In this document: piece after piece, positions 27,104 to 35,497 of the stretch | Position numbering within the stretch: position 1 is the first letter of the stretch | How the letters are laid out: every line of letters starts with the position of its first letter | Origin: Candidatus Kaistella beijingensis | Lineage (GTDB): Bacteria > Bacteroidota > Bacteroidia > Flavobacteriales > Weeksellaceae | Direction of reading: 5' to 3' | Length of the DNA stretch: 64,000 nucleotides | Assembly (NCBI RefSeq): GCF_020084865.1 | Contig: NZ_CP071953.1 | Location: forward strand, 1,364,001-1,428,000 | Notes under the pieces: model-generated | Told to the model about the DNA's origin: nothing | The model's database searches: none | Seen by the model: the letters and a program-made list of their open reading frames with translations, nothing else | Program-made: the position numbers and the translations under genes

Positions 27104-28087
27104 ATGCTCCTCCTCGACTCACCCTCTCATAACGCCTATTTCAACATCGCAACTGAGGAATATCTGCTCACCCGTTTTCCCACAGAAGACCTGTTCCTTC
27201 TTTACGTGAACGCTCCGTCCATTATCGTTGGAAAATTTCAGAACACCCTCGCCGAAGTGAATTTAGATTACGTTAAAGAAAATGAGATCAAAGTGGTTCG
27301 AAGAATGTCCGGCGGCGGCGCGGTATATCATGATTTGGGAAACCTCAATTTTTCTTTTCATACTTTATTAACCGACCAGGATTTTGGCGACTTCTCGCAG
27401 TTCACGAAACCTGTACTTAATCTTTTGAACAGACTTGGAGTTCCCGCAGTTTTGAAAGGAAGAAATGATTTGCTGGTGGAGGACAAAAAATTTAGCGGAA
27501 ACGCCAAATTAGCTAAAAAGGGAAAAATGATCCAACACGGCACCATCCTTCTCAATTCGGAAATGGAGATACTTGCCGAAGCCCTTAAAACCAATCCGCT
27601 GAAATTTATCGACAAAGCCACCAAATCCAATCGTGCGCGGGTAACCAACCTCATCAACTATCTTCCAAAGGAAACCACCACAGAAGATCTCAAAAAGCTG
27701 CTTACCGAAGAAATTATTCAGAATAATCCCGGAGCAGAAAGATATGTGCTCACCGTTGACGACCTCAACGCGATTCAGCACTTGGTGGAAGAAAAGTACA
27801 GCACCTGGGATTGGAATTTCGGGTTTTCCCCCAACTATAATTTCCAAAAAGCCATCAAAGTTCCGGCAGGATTTATTGAAGTGCATCTGGATGTGCACAA
27901 AGGATTAATAGAGAAAGCAAAAATCTTCGGCGACTTCTTCGCACCGGAACCCATCGAAAAATTGGAAGAAATGCTGATCGGCCAGAAACACGAAAACGAC
28001 AATCTTAAAGCGTTATTCAGCAAGATCGATCTTACCTCATTTTTTGGAAAAGTTACGCCAGATGAAGTCTTGGAAGGATTTAAGTAA
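27104..28087 (+). CDS. lplA: Lipoate-protein ligase A
   Basis: 327 residues from ATG 27104 (MLLLDSPSHNAYFNIATEEY), the normal N-terminus and length of LplA. Motifs: RRMSGGGAVYHDLGNLNFSF (lipoyl-AMP loop), KFSGNAKLAKKGKMIQHGTI with the catalytic lysine region, and a C-terminal accessory domain (about 240-327, beginning near WNFGFSPNYNF). Reaction: ATP-dependent activation of free lipoate and transfer to the E2 or GcvH lysine in the cytoplasm. Monocistronic; convergent with the S24 repressor gene, 56 bp apart, with no obvious hairpin between them. Confidence 0.94.
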   Translation: MLLLDSPSHNAYFNIATEEYLLTRFPTEDLFLLYVNAPSIIVGKFQNTLAEVNLDYVKENEIKVVRRMSGGGAVYHDLGNLNFSFHTLLTDQDFGDFSQFTKPVLNLLNRLGVPAVLKGRNDLLVEDKKFSGNAKLAKKGKMIQHGTILLNSEMEILAEALKTNPLKFIDKATKSNRARVTNLINYLPKETTTEDLKKLLTEEIIQNNPGAERYVLTVDDLNAIQHLVEEKYSTWDWNFGFSPNYNFQKAIKVPAGFIEVHLDVHKGLIEKAKIFGDFFAPEPIEKLEEMLIGQKHENDNLKALFSKIDLTSFFGKVTPDEVLEGFK

Positions 28088-28143
28088 ACGACATGCATTG
28101 TGGTCATAAGGCAAAACGCACCACTTCTTGAAAAACCTGAAAG

Positions 28144-28908
28144 TTATTTTTTACCTCTCAACAAAGAAATTTCCTCCTTCAAACTCAAAAACATTTCCTT
28201 CACGTCCCTTACTTCGACATTCTCCGGCTCGTATTCCTGAGTACTGATGCTGCAGGCAAACTCCCATATTTCAAAAATTTCTGGAAGCGGAATTTTAAAC
28301 GGCTCATAAAAATTGTTGTCCGATTTCACGCATATCGAATTCCCTTCGTGAAACTGAAACCTTTTATACACGATACCGTCATTCGCTGTAACAAAAATAT
28401 AGGTTCGGTCTGTTTTTAGGTCGGCGATATTTTCCACATACTTGCCAACAATATAGGTTCCGTCCTTGTAGGGCGGCATCGAATCTCCACCCGCCGGAAA
28501 TGCCCGAAATTTGCCATTCCTCAAAAACGGCAGCGACAGTGTTTGCAAACCTTCAATATAGTCCGGATCTTGATAACCGTTCAGATAACCCATCGACGCT
28601 TTTGTGGGAATAATTTCGATCTTATTTTCACCTTTTGAATCTACGGCAACCGGAACCAAAATTTTATTTTCAGAAATCTTGACCATTTGCTCCAAAGGAT
28701 ACTTTCTGATGTCCACACTCAGCAAAATATCGATGCTGACATTGAAATATTTGGCAATTTTCAACAGCAAATCCAGTGGCGGTTCCGAACTGCCGTCCTC
28801 GTACTTTACATATCTGCCGCGCGTAATTTTAAGGTCGTCCGCAATTTTTTGTTGGGTAAGATTTTGGCGGTCTCTTAAAAGCCTGATGTTCTCTGAAAAG
28901 ATTGACAT
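28144..28908 (-). CDS. LexA-like XRE-S24 repressor
   Basis: 254 residues. N-terminal XRE helix-turn-helix at about 7-62 (QNLTQQKIADDLKITRGRYV). C-terminal S24 peptidase-like domain with the Ser-Lys dyad: S143 in GGDSMPPYKDG and K182 in GIVYKRF. The expected self-cleavage stretch is around residues 103-111 (KASMGYLNGY); related proteins often have Ala-Gly here, this one Met-Gly. Family knowledge: such repressors are inactivated by RecA-stimulated self-cleavage. A palindrome GTTATAAATTATAAC lies just upstream of its start and again before dinB (35454), so it probably represses itself and the dinB-dnaE pair. Now separated from dinB by the carotenoid island. Confidence 0.88.
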   Translation of the reverse strand: MSIFSENIRLLRDRQNLTQQKIADDLKITRGRYVKYEDGSSEPPLDLLLKIAKYFNVSIDILLSVDIRKYPLEQMVKISENKILVPVAVDSKGENKIEIIPTKASMGYLNGYQDPDYIEGLQTLSLPFLRNGKFRAFPAGGDSMPPYKDGTYIVGKYVENIADLKTDRTYIFVTANDGIVYKRFQFHEGNSICVKSDNNFYEPFKIPLPEIFEIWEFACSISTQEYEPENVEVRDVKEMFLSLKEEISLLRGKK

Positions 28909-28953
28909 TGTTATAAATTATAACTACAAATGTAGTAAATATTGTTATAATAA
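28879..28953. repeat. Left copy of a direct repeat bracketing the carotenoid island
   Basis: Contains the first ten or so codons of the repressor gene, its -7 element and both palindromes. It aligns without gaps to 35423-35497: about 60 of the first 70 positions are identical, including a 20-bp identical run centred on GTTATAAATTATAAC. The two copies are in the same orientation, about 6.5 kb apart, and everything between them is carotenoid genes plus marR. Confidence 0.85.
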
Positions 28954-28954
28954 C
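28910..28954 (-). promoter_or_regulatory. Repressor promoter with two palindromic operators
   Basis: Operator 1 is the perfect 15-bp palindrome GTTATAAATTATAAC (28910-28924), directly upstream of the start. Operator 2 is GTTATAATAAC (28944-28954). Between them lies the minus-strand -7 element TACATTTG (28927-28934). Binding at operator 1 would cover the leader and at operator 2 the -33 region, a layout expected for autorepression by the LexA-like protein. Confidence 0.7.
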
Positions 28955-28960
28955 GAATGT

Positions 28961-29302
28961 GCACCAAAAATTTGATGACCATCTCACCAACTCGATCAAT
29001 TCATTCCGAGTATGGCAAGGAATGTCGAGAAATATCATCACAGGTCATTTTTAGCTCATCCATTTCATTCAGTATAAAGGTTCGATTAAAGCAATTCCAT
29101 GTGATTAAAAAAAATTGATAAATAAATGGACTAAAATTTTTGTATTGGTAAATTATTTGCATAATTTCACATCCAATTATTGAATCAGGCGTTTCTTTAA
29201 ACAGAACAGGTATATTTCACCAAAAAAACTAATTTTAATGATCCTACCAAACGCTCATTTCAGAAAAACGCACCCTAGCAAAATTTTACAAATCTTGATT
29301 GT
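28961..29302 (+). promoter_or_regulatory. Leader region of the carotenoid operon
   Basis: Non-coding and AT-rich. TTG (29115-29117) followed after 17 bp by AATTTTTG (29135-29142) is a one-mismatch promoter candidate, giving a leader of about 150 bp. The block TGGACTAAAATTTT (29127-29140) recurs as TGGACTATAAATTTTA ahead of crtI (from 30455), and ATTGGTAAA occurs near both; a shared binding site for the MarR protein is possible. The part nearest the repressor (28961-29090) shows nothing recognisable. Confidence 0.4.
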
Positions 29303-30274
29303 ATGCAATTTATAAAAGACTATCAGCAAACCGTTTCCAAAGCCATTCACGAATATACTTTTACCGATAAGTCTGACCCGCTTTACGAACCCATTAATTA
29401 TATTACTTCTCAGCACGGAAAAAGAATTCGCCCCATGATGGTTCTGATGGCGAATGAGATGTTTGGCGGCGATCACCAAAAGGCTTTAAAACCAGCTATT
29501 GGAATAGAAATCTTTCATAATTTTACACTGGTTCACGATGACATTATGGACGCAGCTGAGTTAAGAAGAAACAAACCTACTGTTCACACGTTGTATGGAC
29601 TGAACGTGGGTATTTTGACTGGTGACGCCCTATTGCTGAAATCCATCAAATTTTTCGAAGATTTAGAGCCCGATCTTTACCATTCCTGTTTACAGGTATT
29701 TATTCGCAGCGGTCTTTTACTTTGCGAAGGTCAACAGCTCGACATCAATTTTCAAAAAGAAAAACAGGTGTCATTCGATGATTATTTAAAGATGATTACC
29801 TATAAAACTGGAGTTTTAAGCGCTGCATCTTTTGAAATTGGAGCTTTGATTGCAGGGGCAGATTCCGCAGAAGCTGAAAACATTTCCGCTTTCGGAAAAC
29901 ACCTCGGAATAGCCTTCCAAATGATGGATGACTACCTGGATGTCTTCGGTAAAGATCAACAGATAGGAAAAGTGCATGCAGGTGACATCGCAGAAAATAA
30001 AAAAACGGTTCTTTATATTTTAGCCAGAGAAAACGCAACTCAGGAAGAGCTTGAACGTTTAGATTACTGGTATGCCACAGAAAACCAAAATAAAGATAAA
30101 ATACAGGCCGTAGAACAGATTTTTCGACGTACCAAAGCAGATGAAAGAGCACTTTTACTCATACACAAACATACTGATATTGCAAAAAACCATCTCGATC
30201 AAATAAAAGTGGACGACGAAAAGAAAAAACCCTTAATTGAACTTGCCCACTTTCTGCTGAAAAGGGAGTCGTAG
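29303..30274 (+). CDS. crtE: Polyprenyl (geranylgeranyl) diphosphate synthase
   Basis: 323 residues. All-helical trans-prenyl synthase with HGKRIRP (IPP binding), the first aspartate-rich motif VHDDIMD, GDALLLKS, and the second motif MMDDYLDVFG followed by KKT. It condenses IPP with allylic diphosphates to make C15/C20 precursors in the cytoplasm. The residues five and four before the first motif are F and T (NFTLVHDD), so product length is not obvious by eye; its place before crtI/crtB argues for GGPP. First gene of the carotenoid island, 214 bp ahead of crtI, which has a -7 element of its own. Confidence 0.9.
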   Translation: MQFIKDYQQTVSKAIHEYTFTDKSDPLYEPINYITSQHGKRIRPMMVLMANEMFGGDHQKALKPAIGIEIFHNFTLVHDDIMDAAELRRNKPTVHTLYGLNVGILTGDALLLKSIKFFEDLEPDLYHSCLQVFIRSGLLLCEGQQLDINFQKEKQVSFDDYLKMITYKTGVLSAASFEIGALIAGADSAEAENISAFGKHLGIAFQMMDDYLDVFGKDQQIGKVHAGDIAENKKTVLYILARENATQEELERLDYWYATENQNKDKIQAVEQIFRRTKADERALLLIHKHTDIAKNHLDQIKVDDEKKKPLIELAHFLLKRES

Positions 30275-30448
30275 GATTCAACAGGATTGTATTCTATTTT
30301 GATGCAGTAATCAGTTCGTTTAAAAATGATTATCTGTTGATTAAAACAATATAAAATAAAATCATTGAATAGATTTTGAGCAGGATTGATCTATAAATTC
30401 TATTTAAAAAATTGGTAAAATATTTTTTTACAATTTAAACATAAAGTA

Positions 30449-30456
30449 TATATTTG
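30449..30456 (+). promoter_or_regulatory. Predicted -7 element of crtI
   Basis: TATATTTG, 32 bp before the crtI ATG; no TTG at the right distance, so the promoter may need activation or be weak. It overlaps the start of the TGGACTATAAATTTTA block shared with the crtE leader, which would suit control by the MarR protein. Confidence 0.45.
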
Positions 30457-30488
30457 GACTATAAATTTTAGCCAATACGACATATTCT

Positions 30489-31949
30489 ATGAAGTCAGTC
30501 ATCATCATCGGTTCCGGGTTTTCTTCTCTTGCTTCGGCTTGTTACATGGCAAAGGCAGGTTATCAAGTGACAGTTCTGGAGAAGAATGAACAATTGGGCG
30601 GCCGAGCTTCCTTATGGGAGCATAAAGGATTCCGTTTTGATATGGGTCCCAGTTGGTACTGGATGCCCGATATATTCGAAAGATTTTTTAATGACTTTGA
30701 TAAAAAACCGTCCGATTACTATCAACTCGAAAAACTTTCCCCTGCATACAGAGTCATTTTTGGTCCACAGGATTATATCGATATTGCCGATAACTTAAAT
30801 GACATCACGCAAACCTTTGAAGGTATAGAGCCAGGAAGTGGAAATAAAGTGTTAAAATTTATTGAGGCAGCCGGTAAAAATTATCAAGTCGCCATGCAAA
30901 ATTTGGTGTACAACCCGGGCCTATCCATCATGGAACTGGTTTCTGCTGAAAGTGCTGCCCGACTTAATTTATTCGTTCAAAATATTTCCCGACAAATCCG
31001 GAATAAGATCAAGAACCCAAAACTGAGAAGTATTCTGGAATTTCCGGTTTTGTTTTTAGGTGCAAAACCTTCAAAAACCCCCGCCTTTTATAACTTCATG
31101 AATTTTGCAGACTTCGGTTTGGGAACTTGGTATCCGAAAGGAGGATTTAATGCTGTATCAATGGGAATCGTAAAACTCGCAGAAGAATTGGGAGTGAATT
31201 TTCAGGTTAATGAAAAGGTAGGTGGATTTGATTACAAAGAGGGAAAAATTTTCTCTGTAAACACCGAAAAAAATAAGTATAACGCAGACATCGTAATTTC
31301 CGGTGCTGATTATGCGCATACGGAAAAACTGCTTTCAGAAAATAGAAACTACACAGAAGAATATTGGCAGAAAAAAACGTTCGCACCCTCATCGCTTCTG
31401 TACTATGTTGCGTTCAATCGAAAAGTAAACCACCTGTTGCACCATAATTTATTTTTCGATACCGATTTCGAAGCGCACGCTGAAGAAATTTATGATACCA
31501 AAGTTTTTCCCAAAAAACCTTTATTCTATGCAAACTTCTCCAGCAAAACAGATGATTCACTTGCTCCGGAGGGAATGGAAATAGGTTTTTTTCTCATTCC
31601 TTTAGCCGTGGATTTGGATGACAGCGAAGAAATTAGAGAAAAATATTTCCGGATCATCCTCGACAGAATTAAAAAATGTACCGGCGAAGACTTAAAGGAT
31701 GCCGTTTTATTCAAAAGGTCTTTCGGAGTGAATGATTTTAAAGAAAGATACAACTCCTGCCGCGGAAACGCATACGGATTGGCAAATACCCTCTTACAGA
31801 CTTCATTTCTAAGACCTTCTATCAGGAATAAAAAAATAAAAAATATGTTTTATACCGGTCAGCTAACCGTTCCCGGACCCGGTGTTCCGCCGGCAATTAT
31901 TTCAGGAAAGGTGGTGACGGACTACATTCTTAAAAATTTTGGACAGTGA
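30489..31949 (+). CDS. crtI: Phytoene desaturase
   Basis: 486 residues. N-terminal FAD-binding motif IIGSGFSSLASACYMAKAGY followed by an acidic VLEKNEQLGGRAS. The CrtI-type substrate region is RFDMGPSWYWMPDIFERFF. C-terminal signature: FYTGQLTVPGPGVPPAIISGK. Reaction: stepwise FAD-dependent desaturation of phytoene to lycopene at the membrane. crtB follows after 30 bp, consistent with one transcript. Length and motifs are normal for the bacterial family. Confidence 0.95.
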   Translation: MKSVIIIGSGFSSLASACYMAKAGYQVTVLEKNEQLGGRASLWEHKGFRFDMGPSWYWMPDIFERFFNDFDKKPSDYYQLEKLSPAYRVIFGPQDYIDIADNLNDITQTFEGIEPGSGNKVLKFIEAAGKNYQVAMQNLVYNPGLSIMELVSAESAARLNLFVQNISRQIRNKIKNPKLRSILEFPVLFLGAKPSKTPAFYNFMNFADFGLGTWYPKGGFNAVSMGIVKLAEELGVNFQVNEKVGGFDYKEGKIFSVNTEKNKYNADIVISGADYAHTEKLLSENRNYTEEYWQKKTFAPSSLLYYVAFNRKVNHLLHHNLFFDTDFEAHAEEIYDTKVFPKKPLFYANFSSKTDDSLAPEGMEIGFFLIPLAVDLDDSEEIREKYFRIILDRIKKCTGEDLKDAVLFKRSFGVNDFKERYNSCRGNAYGLANTLLQTSFLRPSIRNKKIKNMFYTGQLTVPGPGVPPAIISGKVVTDYILKNFGQ

Positions 31950-31979
31950 TGAATAAAATCAACTCAAAAATGATTACTC

Positions 31980-32831
31980 ATGAATAACTTAGATATTTTC
32001 CACGACATCTCAGCGGTTACCTCAAAAATGGTCACGGAAAGATACAGTACGTCATTTTCCAGGGCCTCAAAACTCTTCAAACCCGAAATTCGTCAGCACA
32101 TCTACAACATTTATGCTTTTGTTCGCCTGGCAGATGAAATTGTGGACACTTTTCACGATTATGATCAGGAGAAACTGCTGAACGAATTCGAAAGAAATTA
32201 CAGTGAGGCTCTTTACAACGGAATTTCTTTAAATCCTGTGCTGTACTCATTTTGCAAAACCCAGAAGGAAAAAAATATTCCGCAGGATTTGGTGGACGCT
32301 TTTTTGCGGTCGATGCGCATGGATTTAGGAGAAATTAAGGATATGAGCGATGCCAAGTTCAGTGAATATATTTACGGCAGCTCCGAAGTGGTGGGATTGA
32401 TGTGTCTTAAAGTTTTCGTCAATGGCAATCAGGATGAATACGAAAAACTGAAACCCTACGCGCAAAGTTTGGGTGCGGCCTTTCAAAAAATTAATTTCTT
32501 AAGGGATATCAATGCAGATTTCAACGATTTGCAAAGAACCTATTTCCCCGGAATCGATTTTCAAAGTTTCTCGGCAGCCGATAAAAAATTGATTGAAGAA
32601 GATATTGCCGCCGATTTTAAATATGCCTTGATCGGGATAAAACAACTTCCTTTATCGAGTCGGTTAGCGGTTTTTATGGCTTACAAATATTATATCAGTC
32701 TTTTTGAAAAAATCCGTAAATGTAAACCCGAACTCCTCATGAAAAAAAGAATCAGGGTTTCCAATGCACGGAAATTATACCTCTTTGGCGAAATGATGGT
32801 GAGCAAAAATTTTAATTTGGTGAAGTTTTGA
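31980..32831 (+). CDS. crtB: Phytoene synthase
   Basis: 283 residues of the squalene/phytoene synthase family. First Mg-binding motif in FVRLADEIVDTF, second in KINFLRDINADF, and RTYFPG afterwards. Reaction: head-to-head condensation of two GGPP to phytoene. The stop codon overlaps the TTG start of the next gene (TTGA), so the two are translationally coupled. It sits between crtI and the small exported protein. Confidence 0.95.
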   Translation: MNNLDIFHDISAVTSKMVTERYSTSFSRASKLFKPEIRQHIYNIYAFVRLADEIVDTFHDYDQEKLLNEFERNYSEALYNGISLNPVLYSFCKTQKEKNIPQDLVDAFLRSMRMDLGEIKDMSDAKFSEYIYGSSEVVGLMCLKVFVNGNQDEYEKLKPYAQSLGAAFQKINFLRDINADFNDLQRTYFPGIDFQSFSAADKKLIEEDIAADFKYALIGIKQLPLSSRLAVFMAYKYYISLFEKIRKCKPELLMKKRIRVSNARKLYLFGEMMVSKNFNLVKF

Positions 32832-33295
32832 AAAGTAGAAATTTAATACTGTTAATGATTTTTCTAATGACAAATGGTCTACAGGCGCAGAATCCTCTCG
32901 GCTACAGAACGGATATCGGGCGTGCAGAAAATTCCGCTTCAGAATCTAAAAAATTTTTACTGAAAATGGATGCGGAATTCAGAAAAACCAAAATGCCAAT
33001 CTATCTGGCTTTATATGGCGTTGCGAATTTTTTTCAGGCCAAACATTCCTTTAATCCAATAACCAAAATTTCGTACTTCAACAAAGGAAAAGAGTATCTG
33101 GAAAAAGCAGTTGAATCAGACCCAAATAATTTAGAAATCAGATTTTTAAGGTATCTTTCGCAAAAGAAAACACCTAAAATATTGGGCTACAGTCAACATT
33201 TAATGGAAGATGAGCGGTTTTTGAGAAACAATCTGGCCAAATCTTCTGACACAGAATTGATAACGGAGATCAAAAAAAGTTTAAATATAAAATAA
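32828..33295 (+). CDS. Small exported protein of unknown function in the carotenoid operon
   Basis: 155 residues from a TTG start that overlaps the crtB stop. A clear signal peptide (MKSRNLILLMIFLMTNGLQAQ) is followed by an alpha-helical mature part of about 134 residues. The stretch FNKGKEYLEKAVESDPNN is TPR-like, followed by LEIRFLRYLSQKK, so it may be a short helical-repeat periplasmic protein. No catalytic motif, no lipobox. It stands 7 bp before crtZ and within one coupled operon, so a role in carotenoid handling (for example placement in the outer membrane) is possible but unproven. Confidence 0.85.
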   Translation: MKSRNLILLMIFLMTNGLQAQNPLGYRTDIGRAENSASESKKFLLKMDAEFRKTKMPIYLALYGVANFFQAKHSFNPITKISYFNKGKEYLEKAVESDPNNLEIRFLRYLSQKKTPKILGYSQHLMEDERFLRNNLAKSSDTELITEIKKSLNIK

Positions 33296-33302
33296 TTGCG
33301 CC

Positions 33303-33776
33303 ATGACAGTTTTAACCTATATCATGATCACACTTGGAGTGTTCGTAGCAATGGAAGCCGTGACCTGGCTTACCCACAAATACGTTATGCACGGCTTGGG
33401 TTGGTATTTTCATGAGGATCATCATCAACCGGGTTATCCGCATGTGTTTGAAAAAAACGACTTCTTTTTTGTCGTGTTTGCAATTCCAAGTATTGCCCTC
33501 TTTTATTTTGGTACCGCAAACGGAATCAACTGGCTGTTTTTCGTAGGTCTTGGTATTTTGTTGTATGGAATTTGCTATTTTTTAGTGCACGATGTGTTGA
33601 TACACCGTCGTTTCAAATGGTTCGATAAAACAAACAACTGGTATTTTAGGGGTTTGCGAAAAGCCCACAAAATGCACCACAAACATTTGGGAAAAGAAGA
33701 TGGGGAATGTTTCGGGATGCTGTTTGTGCCGTTCAAATATTTTAGAGAAGCCAGAGCTTCTGGTCAAAAAACATAG
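33303..33776 (+). CDS. crtZ: Beta-carotene 3-hydroxylase
   Basis: 157 residues, a small membrane di-iron hydroxylase of the fatty acid hydroxylase superfamily. Four hydrophobic segments; histidine clusters HKYVMH, HEDHH, HDVLIH and HKMHHKH supply the iron ligands in the order seen in CrtZ. Reaction: hydroxylates both rings of beta-carotene to give zeaxanthin. Lies 7 bp after the small exported protein and 3 bp before the lycopene cyclase. Confidence 0.94.
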   Translation: MTVLTYIMITLGVFVAMEAVTWLTHKYVMHGLGWYFHEDHHQPGYPHVFEKNDFFFVVFAIPSIALFYFGTANGINWLFFVGLGILLYGICYFLVHDVLIHRRFKWFDKTNNWYFRGLRKAHKMHHKHLGKEDGECFGMLFVPFKYFREARASGQKT

Positions 33777-33779
33777 ATT

Positions 33780-34505
33780 TTGGAACATTACTATTATCTT
33801 TTTTTAAACATCGCAAGTTTCATCATCCCTTTTGTCTTCAGCTTTGAAAAGAAATGGATGCATTTTATTCGCTTTTGGAAACCCTATTTCTCGGCCATCA
33901 TTGTGGTTGGTTTATTTTTCATTTTGTGGGACATCTATTTTGCTTACCAAAATGTGTGGGGCTTTAACAACCAATATTTGGTCGGTTTCTACTTGTTTAA
34001 ACTTCCTGTTGAAGAGTGGCTGTTTTTTCTTCTAATTCCTTATTCCAGCAATTTTATCCATTATTCCCTGGAATATTTTTTTCCGAAATTGATGCTTCCT
34101 GAAAAAGTTTCGTCCATCATTACTGTTTTACTTTTAATCGTTGCTTTCACGATAACGGTACTGAATTTTGATAAAACGTATACGGTCGTGAATTTCGGTG
34201 TTTTTTCAGTATTGATGATGCTGCAACTCATCTACAAATGGTCGTATATAAGGAGGTTTTACCTCAGCTTTATCATTATTTACATTGTCTTCTTCTTGGT
34301 AAATTCAGCACTCACCGGTTCTTTCTCGGAGAATCCGGTTGTATTTTACGACAATGCAGAAAATCTCGGAATCCGAATTGGAACCATGCCTCTGGAAGAC
34401 AGTTTTTATTGTTTCAGCATGCTGTATTCCAGTGTGGTGATTTTTGAGATCCTCCGAAGAAAATGGGGATATTGCCTGTCAATGGATTATAGCAAATGTA
34501 AGTAG
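33780..34505 (+). CDS. crtYcd: Lycopene cyclase, fused CrtYc-CrtYd type
   Basis: 241-residue membrane protein of six to seven spans made of two lycopene-cyclase domains in tandem. The first has FKLPVEEWLFFLLIPY (PxEE motif), the second MPLEDSFYCFSM (PLED motif). The TTG at 33780 is the start, 3 bp past the crtZ stop; MEHYYYLFLNIASF is the usual N-terminus of this family. Reaction: cyclises lycopene to beta-carotene. Last gene of the operon, so all steps from GGPP to zeaxanthin are present here. Confidence 0.9.
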   Translation: MEHYYYLFLNIASFIIPFVFSFEKKWMHFIRFWKPYFSAIIVVGLFFILWDIYFAYQNVWGFNNQYLVGFYLFKLPVEEWLFFLLIPYSSNFIHYSLEYFFPKLMLPEKVSSIITVLLLIVAFTITVLNFDKTYTVVNFGVFSVLMMLQLIYKWSYIRRFYLSFIIIYIVFFLVNSALTGSFSENPVVFYDNAENLGIRIGTMPLEDSFYCFSMLYSSVVIFEILRRKWGYCLSMDYSKCK

Positions 34506-34607
34506 TGTGCATGGAAACTTGTTTCCAACAGGAACAAAAATCCCGAACCGTCTTCCAAAAAATCAACAATAAAATTTTGTAGTAGTAGTAAACAAGCTTA
34601 GCCTAAA

Positions 34608-35258
34608 TTATTTTCTTTTTTGCGGCAACAGTTTACCCAGATCTTCAAAAGAAGAATTTTTATGTTCATGGTAAACATTGAAATGAAATTCATTCAGTTT
34701 TTTCAGAGTCTTCAAAAGAATTCTCTTTTCTTCATCAAATAAGTCCGCAGAAAGTATTTTTGCCACCTCGGTAACTTCCGTACTGGATTTTTTAAACAAA
34801 TCTAAACCCGATTTTGTAAGCTTTACTCGGGTACTTCTTTTATCCTCCTTATCAGCAAACTCCTCTATCAAACCGTATTTCAGTAATCTTTTGATGATTT
34901 CAATTCCGGTTTGTTTTTCGTGCCCGTTTTTTTCCACCAGCTGCATTTTGGTCAGCGAATCATAATCTGCCAAACGGTAGAGATACGTAAATTCTTCATT
35001 GGCCAGTTGCGGATAATTCTGTAAACCCTTTCTAATCATTTGCTTGGCAAATCGATTCAGCAAAAGAATTTGCTTGCAGATTTCGTTCTCCAAATCATTC
35101 ACGGTCAACTCATACTTTTTAAAAAGATGTTTGGGGTTTTCCCTTTCGTACGCCTTTGTATTAAGCCAATTCCGAAAATCGTCCAGTGAATTGGAGTGGG
35201 TTTGACTACTGAAATCCTCCATCTCGTTTACAAGTTCTTTTAATAAGCTAAAATCCAT
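34608..35258 (-). CDS. MarR-family transcriptional regulator
   Basis: 216 residues from ATG 35258 (MDFSLLKELVNEM). A longer frame to 35534 exists but runs through the dinB operator region and is spurious. The winged-helix core is IEIIKRLLKYGLIEEFADKE followed by DKRSTRVKLTKSGLDLF, the MarR wing. The C-terminal helices would form the dimer interface. Convergent with the carotenoid operon and inside the repeat-bracketed island, so it probably controls the crt genes in response to a small ligand. Has a well-formed promoter at 35276-35305. Confidence 0.88.
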   Translation of the reverse strand: MDFSLLKELVNEMEDFSSQTHSNSLDDFRNWLNTKAYERENPKHLFKKYELTVNDLENEICKQILLLNRFAKQMIRKGLQNYPQLANEEFTYLYRLADYDSLTKMQLVEKNGHEKQTGIEIIKRLLKYGLIEEFADKEDKRSTRVKLTKSGLDLFKKSSTEVTEVAKILSADLFDEEKRILLKTLKKLNEFHFNVYHEHKNSSFEDLGKLLPQKRK

Positions 35259-35275
35259 TCTTAAAGTTCTGAGAT

Positions 35276-35305
35276 CAAAATTACTAAACTTTGAATCAAT
35301 TGCAA
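35276..35305 (-). promoter_or_regulatory. Predicted promoter of marR
   Basis: Minus-strand TTG (35303-35305), 19 bp spacer, TAATTTTG (35276-35283), 17 bp before the ATG at 35258. Full match to the Bacteroidota pattern, which supports the short start. Confidence 0.65.
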
Positions 35306-35410
35306 GTCGCAAGTGATTTTTATTTACTGTTTTTGGATATATGGAGCTATACTCCTTCCTTTGAAAGTTAAAATGATTATTGCTGAAAAAATTTCTTCTG
35401 AATAAAATTT

Positions 35411-35450
35411 GAATCATCCTGTAAGCCTGATGATCTCTGAAAAAATAAAT
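35411..35450 (-). pseudogene. Remnant of the S24 repressor 5' end
   Basis: Read on the minus strand from about 35452, the sequence corresponds to the first codons of the repressor gene at 28908: ATG has become ATA, and the following codons read FIFSEIIRLTG against MSIFSENIRLL, then a stop. The repressor's -7 element TACATTTG is here TACGTTTT. Both changes are what decay of a disused promoter and start would give. The similarity ends near 35423, where unrelated sequence begins. Confidence 0.7.
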
Positions 35451-35497
35451 ATTGTTATAAATTATAACTAAAAACGTAATATATATTGTTACAAATA
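35423..35497. repeat. Right copy of the direct repeat bracketing the carotenoid island
   Basis: Same orientation as 28879-28953, about 86 percent identical over the first 70 bp by hand alignment, with blocks AAGCCTGATG and ATTGTTATAAATTATAACTA fully kept. It ends a few bases before the dinB start. Confidence 0.85.

Noticed and set aside
28829..29041. Open frame across the repressor promoter region on the minus strand, similar to the N-terminus of the long marR frame
   Set aside because: The similarity comes from the duplicated operator DNA read in one frame, not from a protein; marR starts at 35258.
34512..34527. Perfect inverted repeat TGGAAAC-TT-GTTTCCA after the lycopene cyclase gene, considered as a terminator
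   Set aside because: No T-run on either strand and only a 2-nt loop; it could be a binding site but there is no support.
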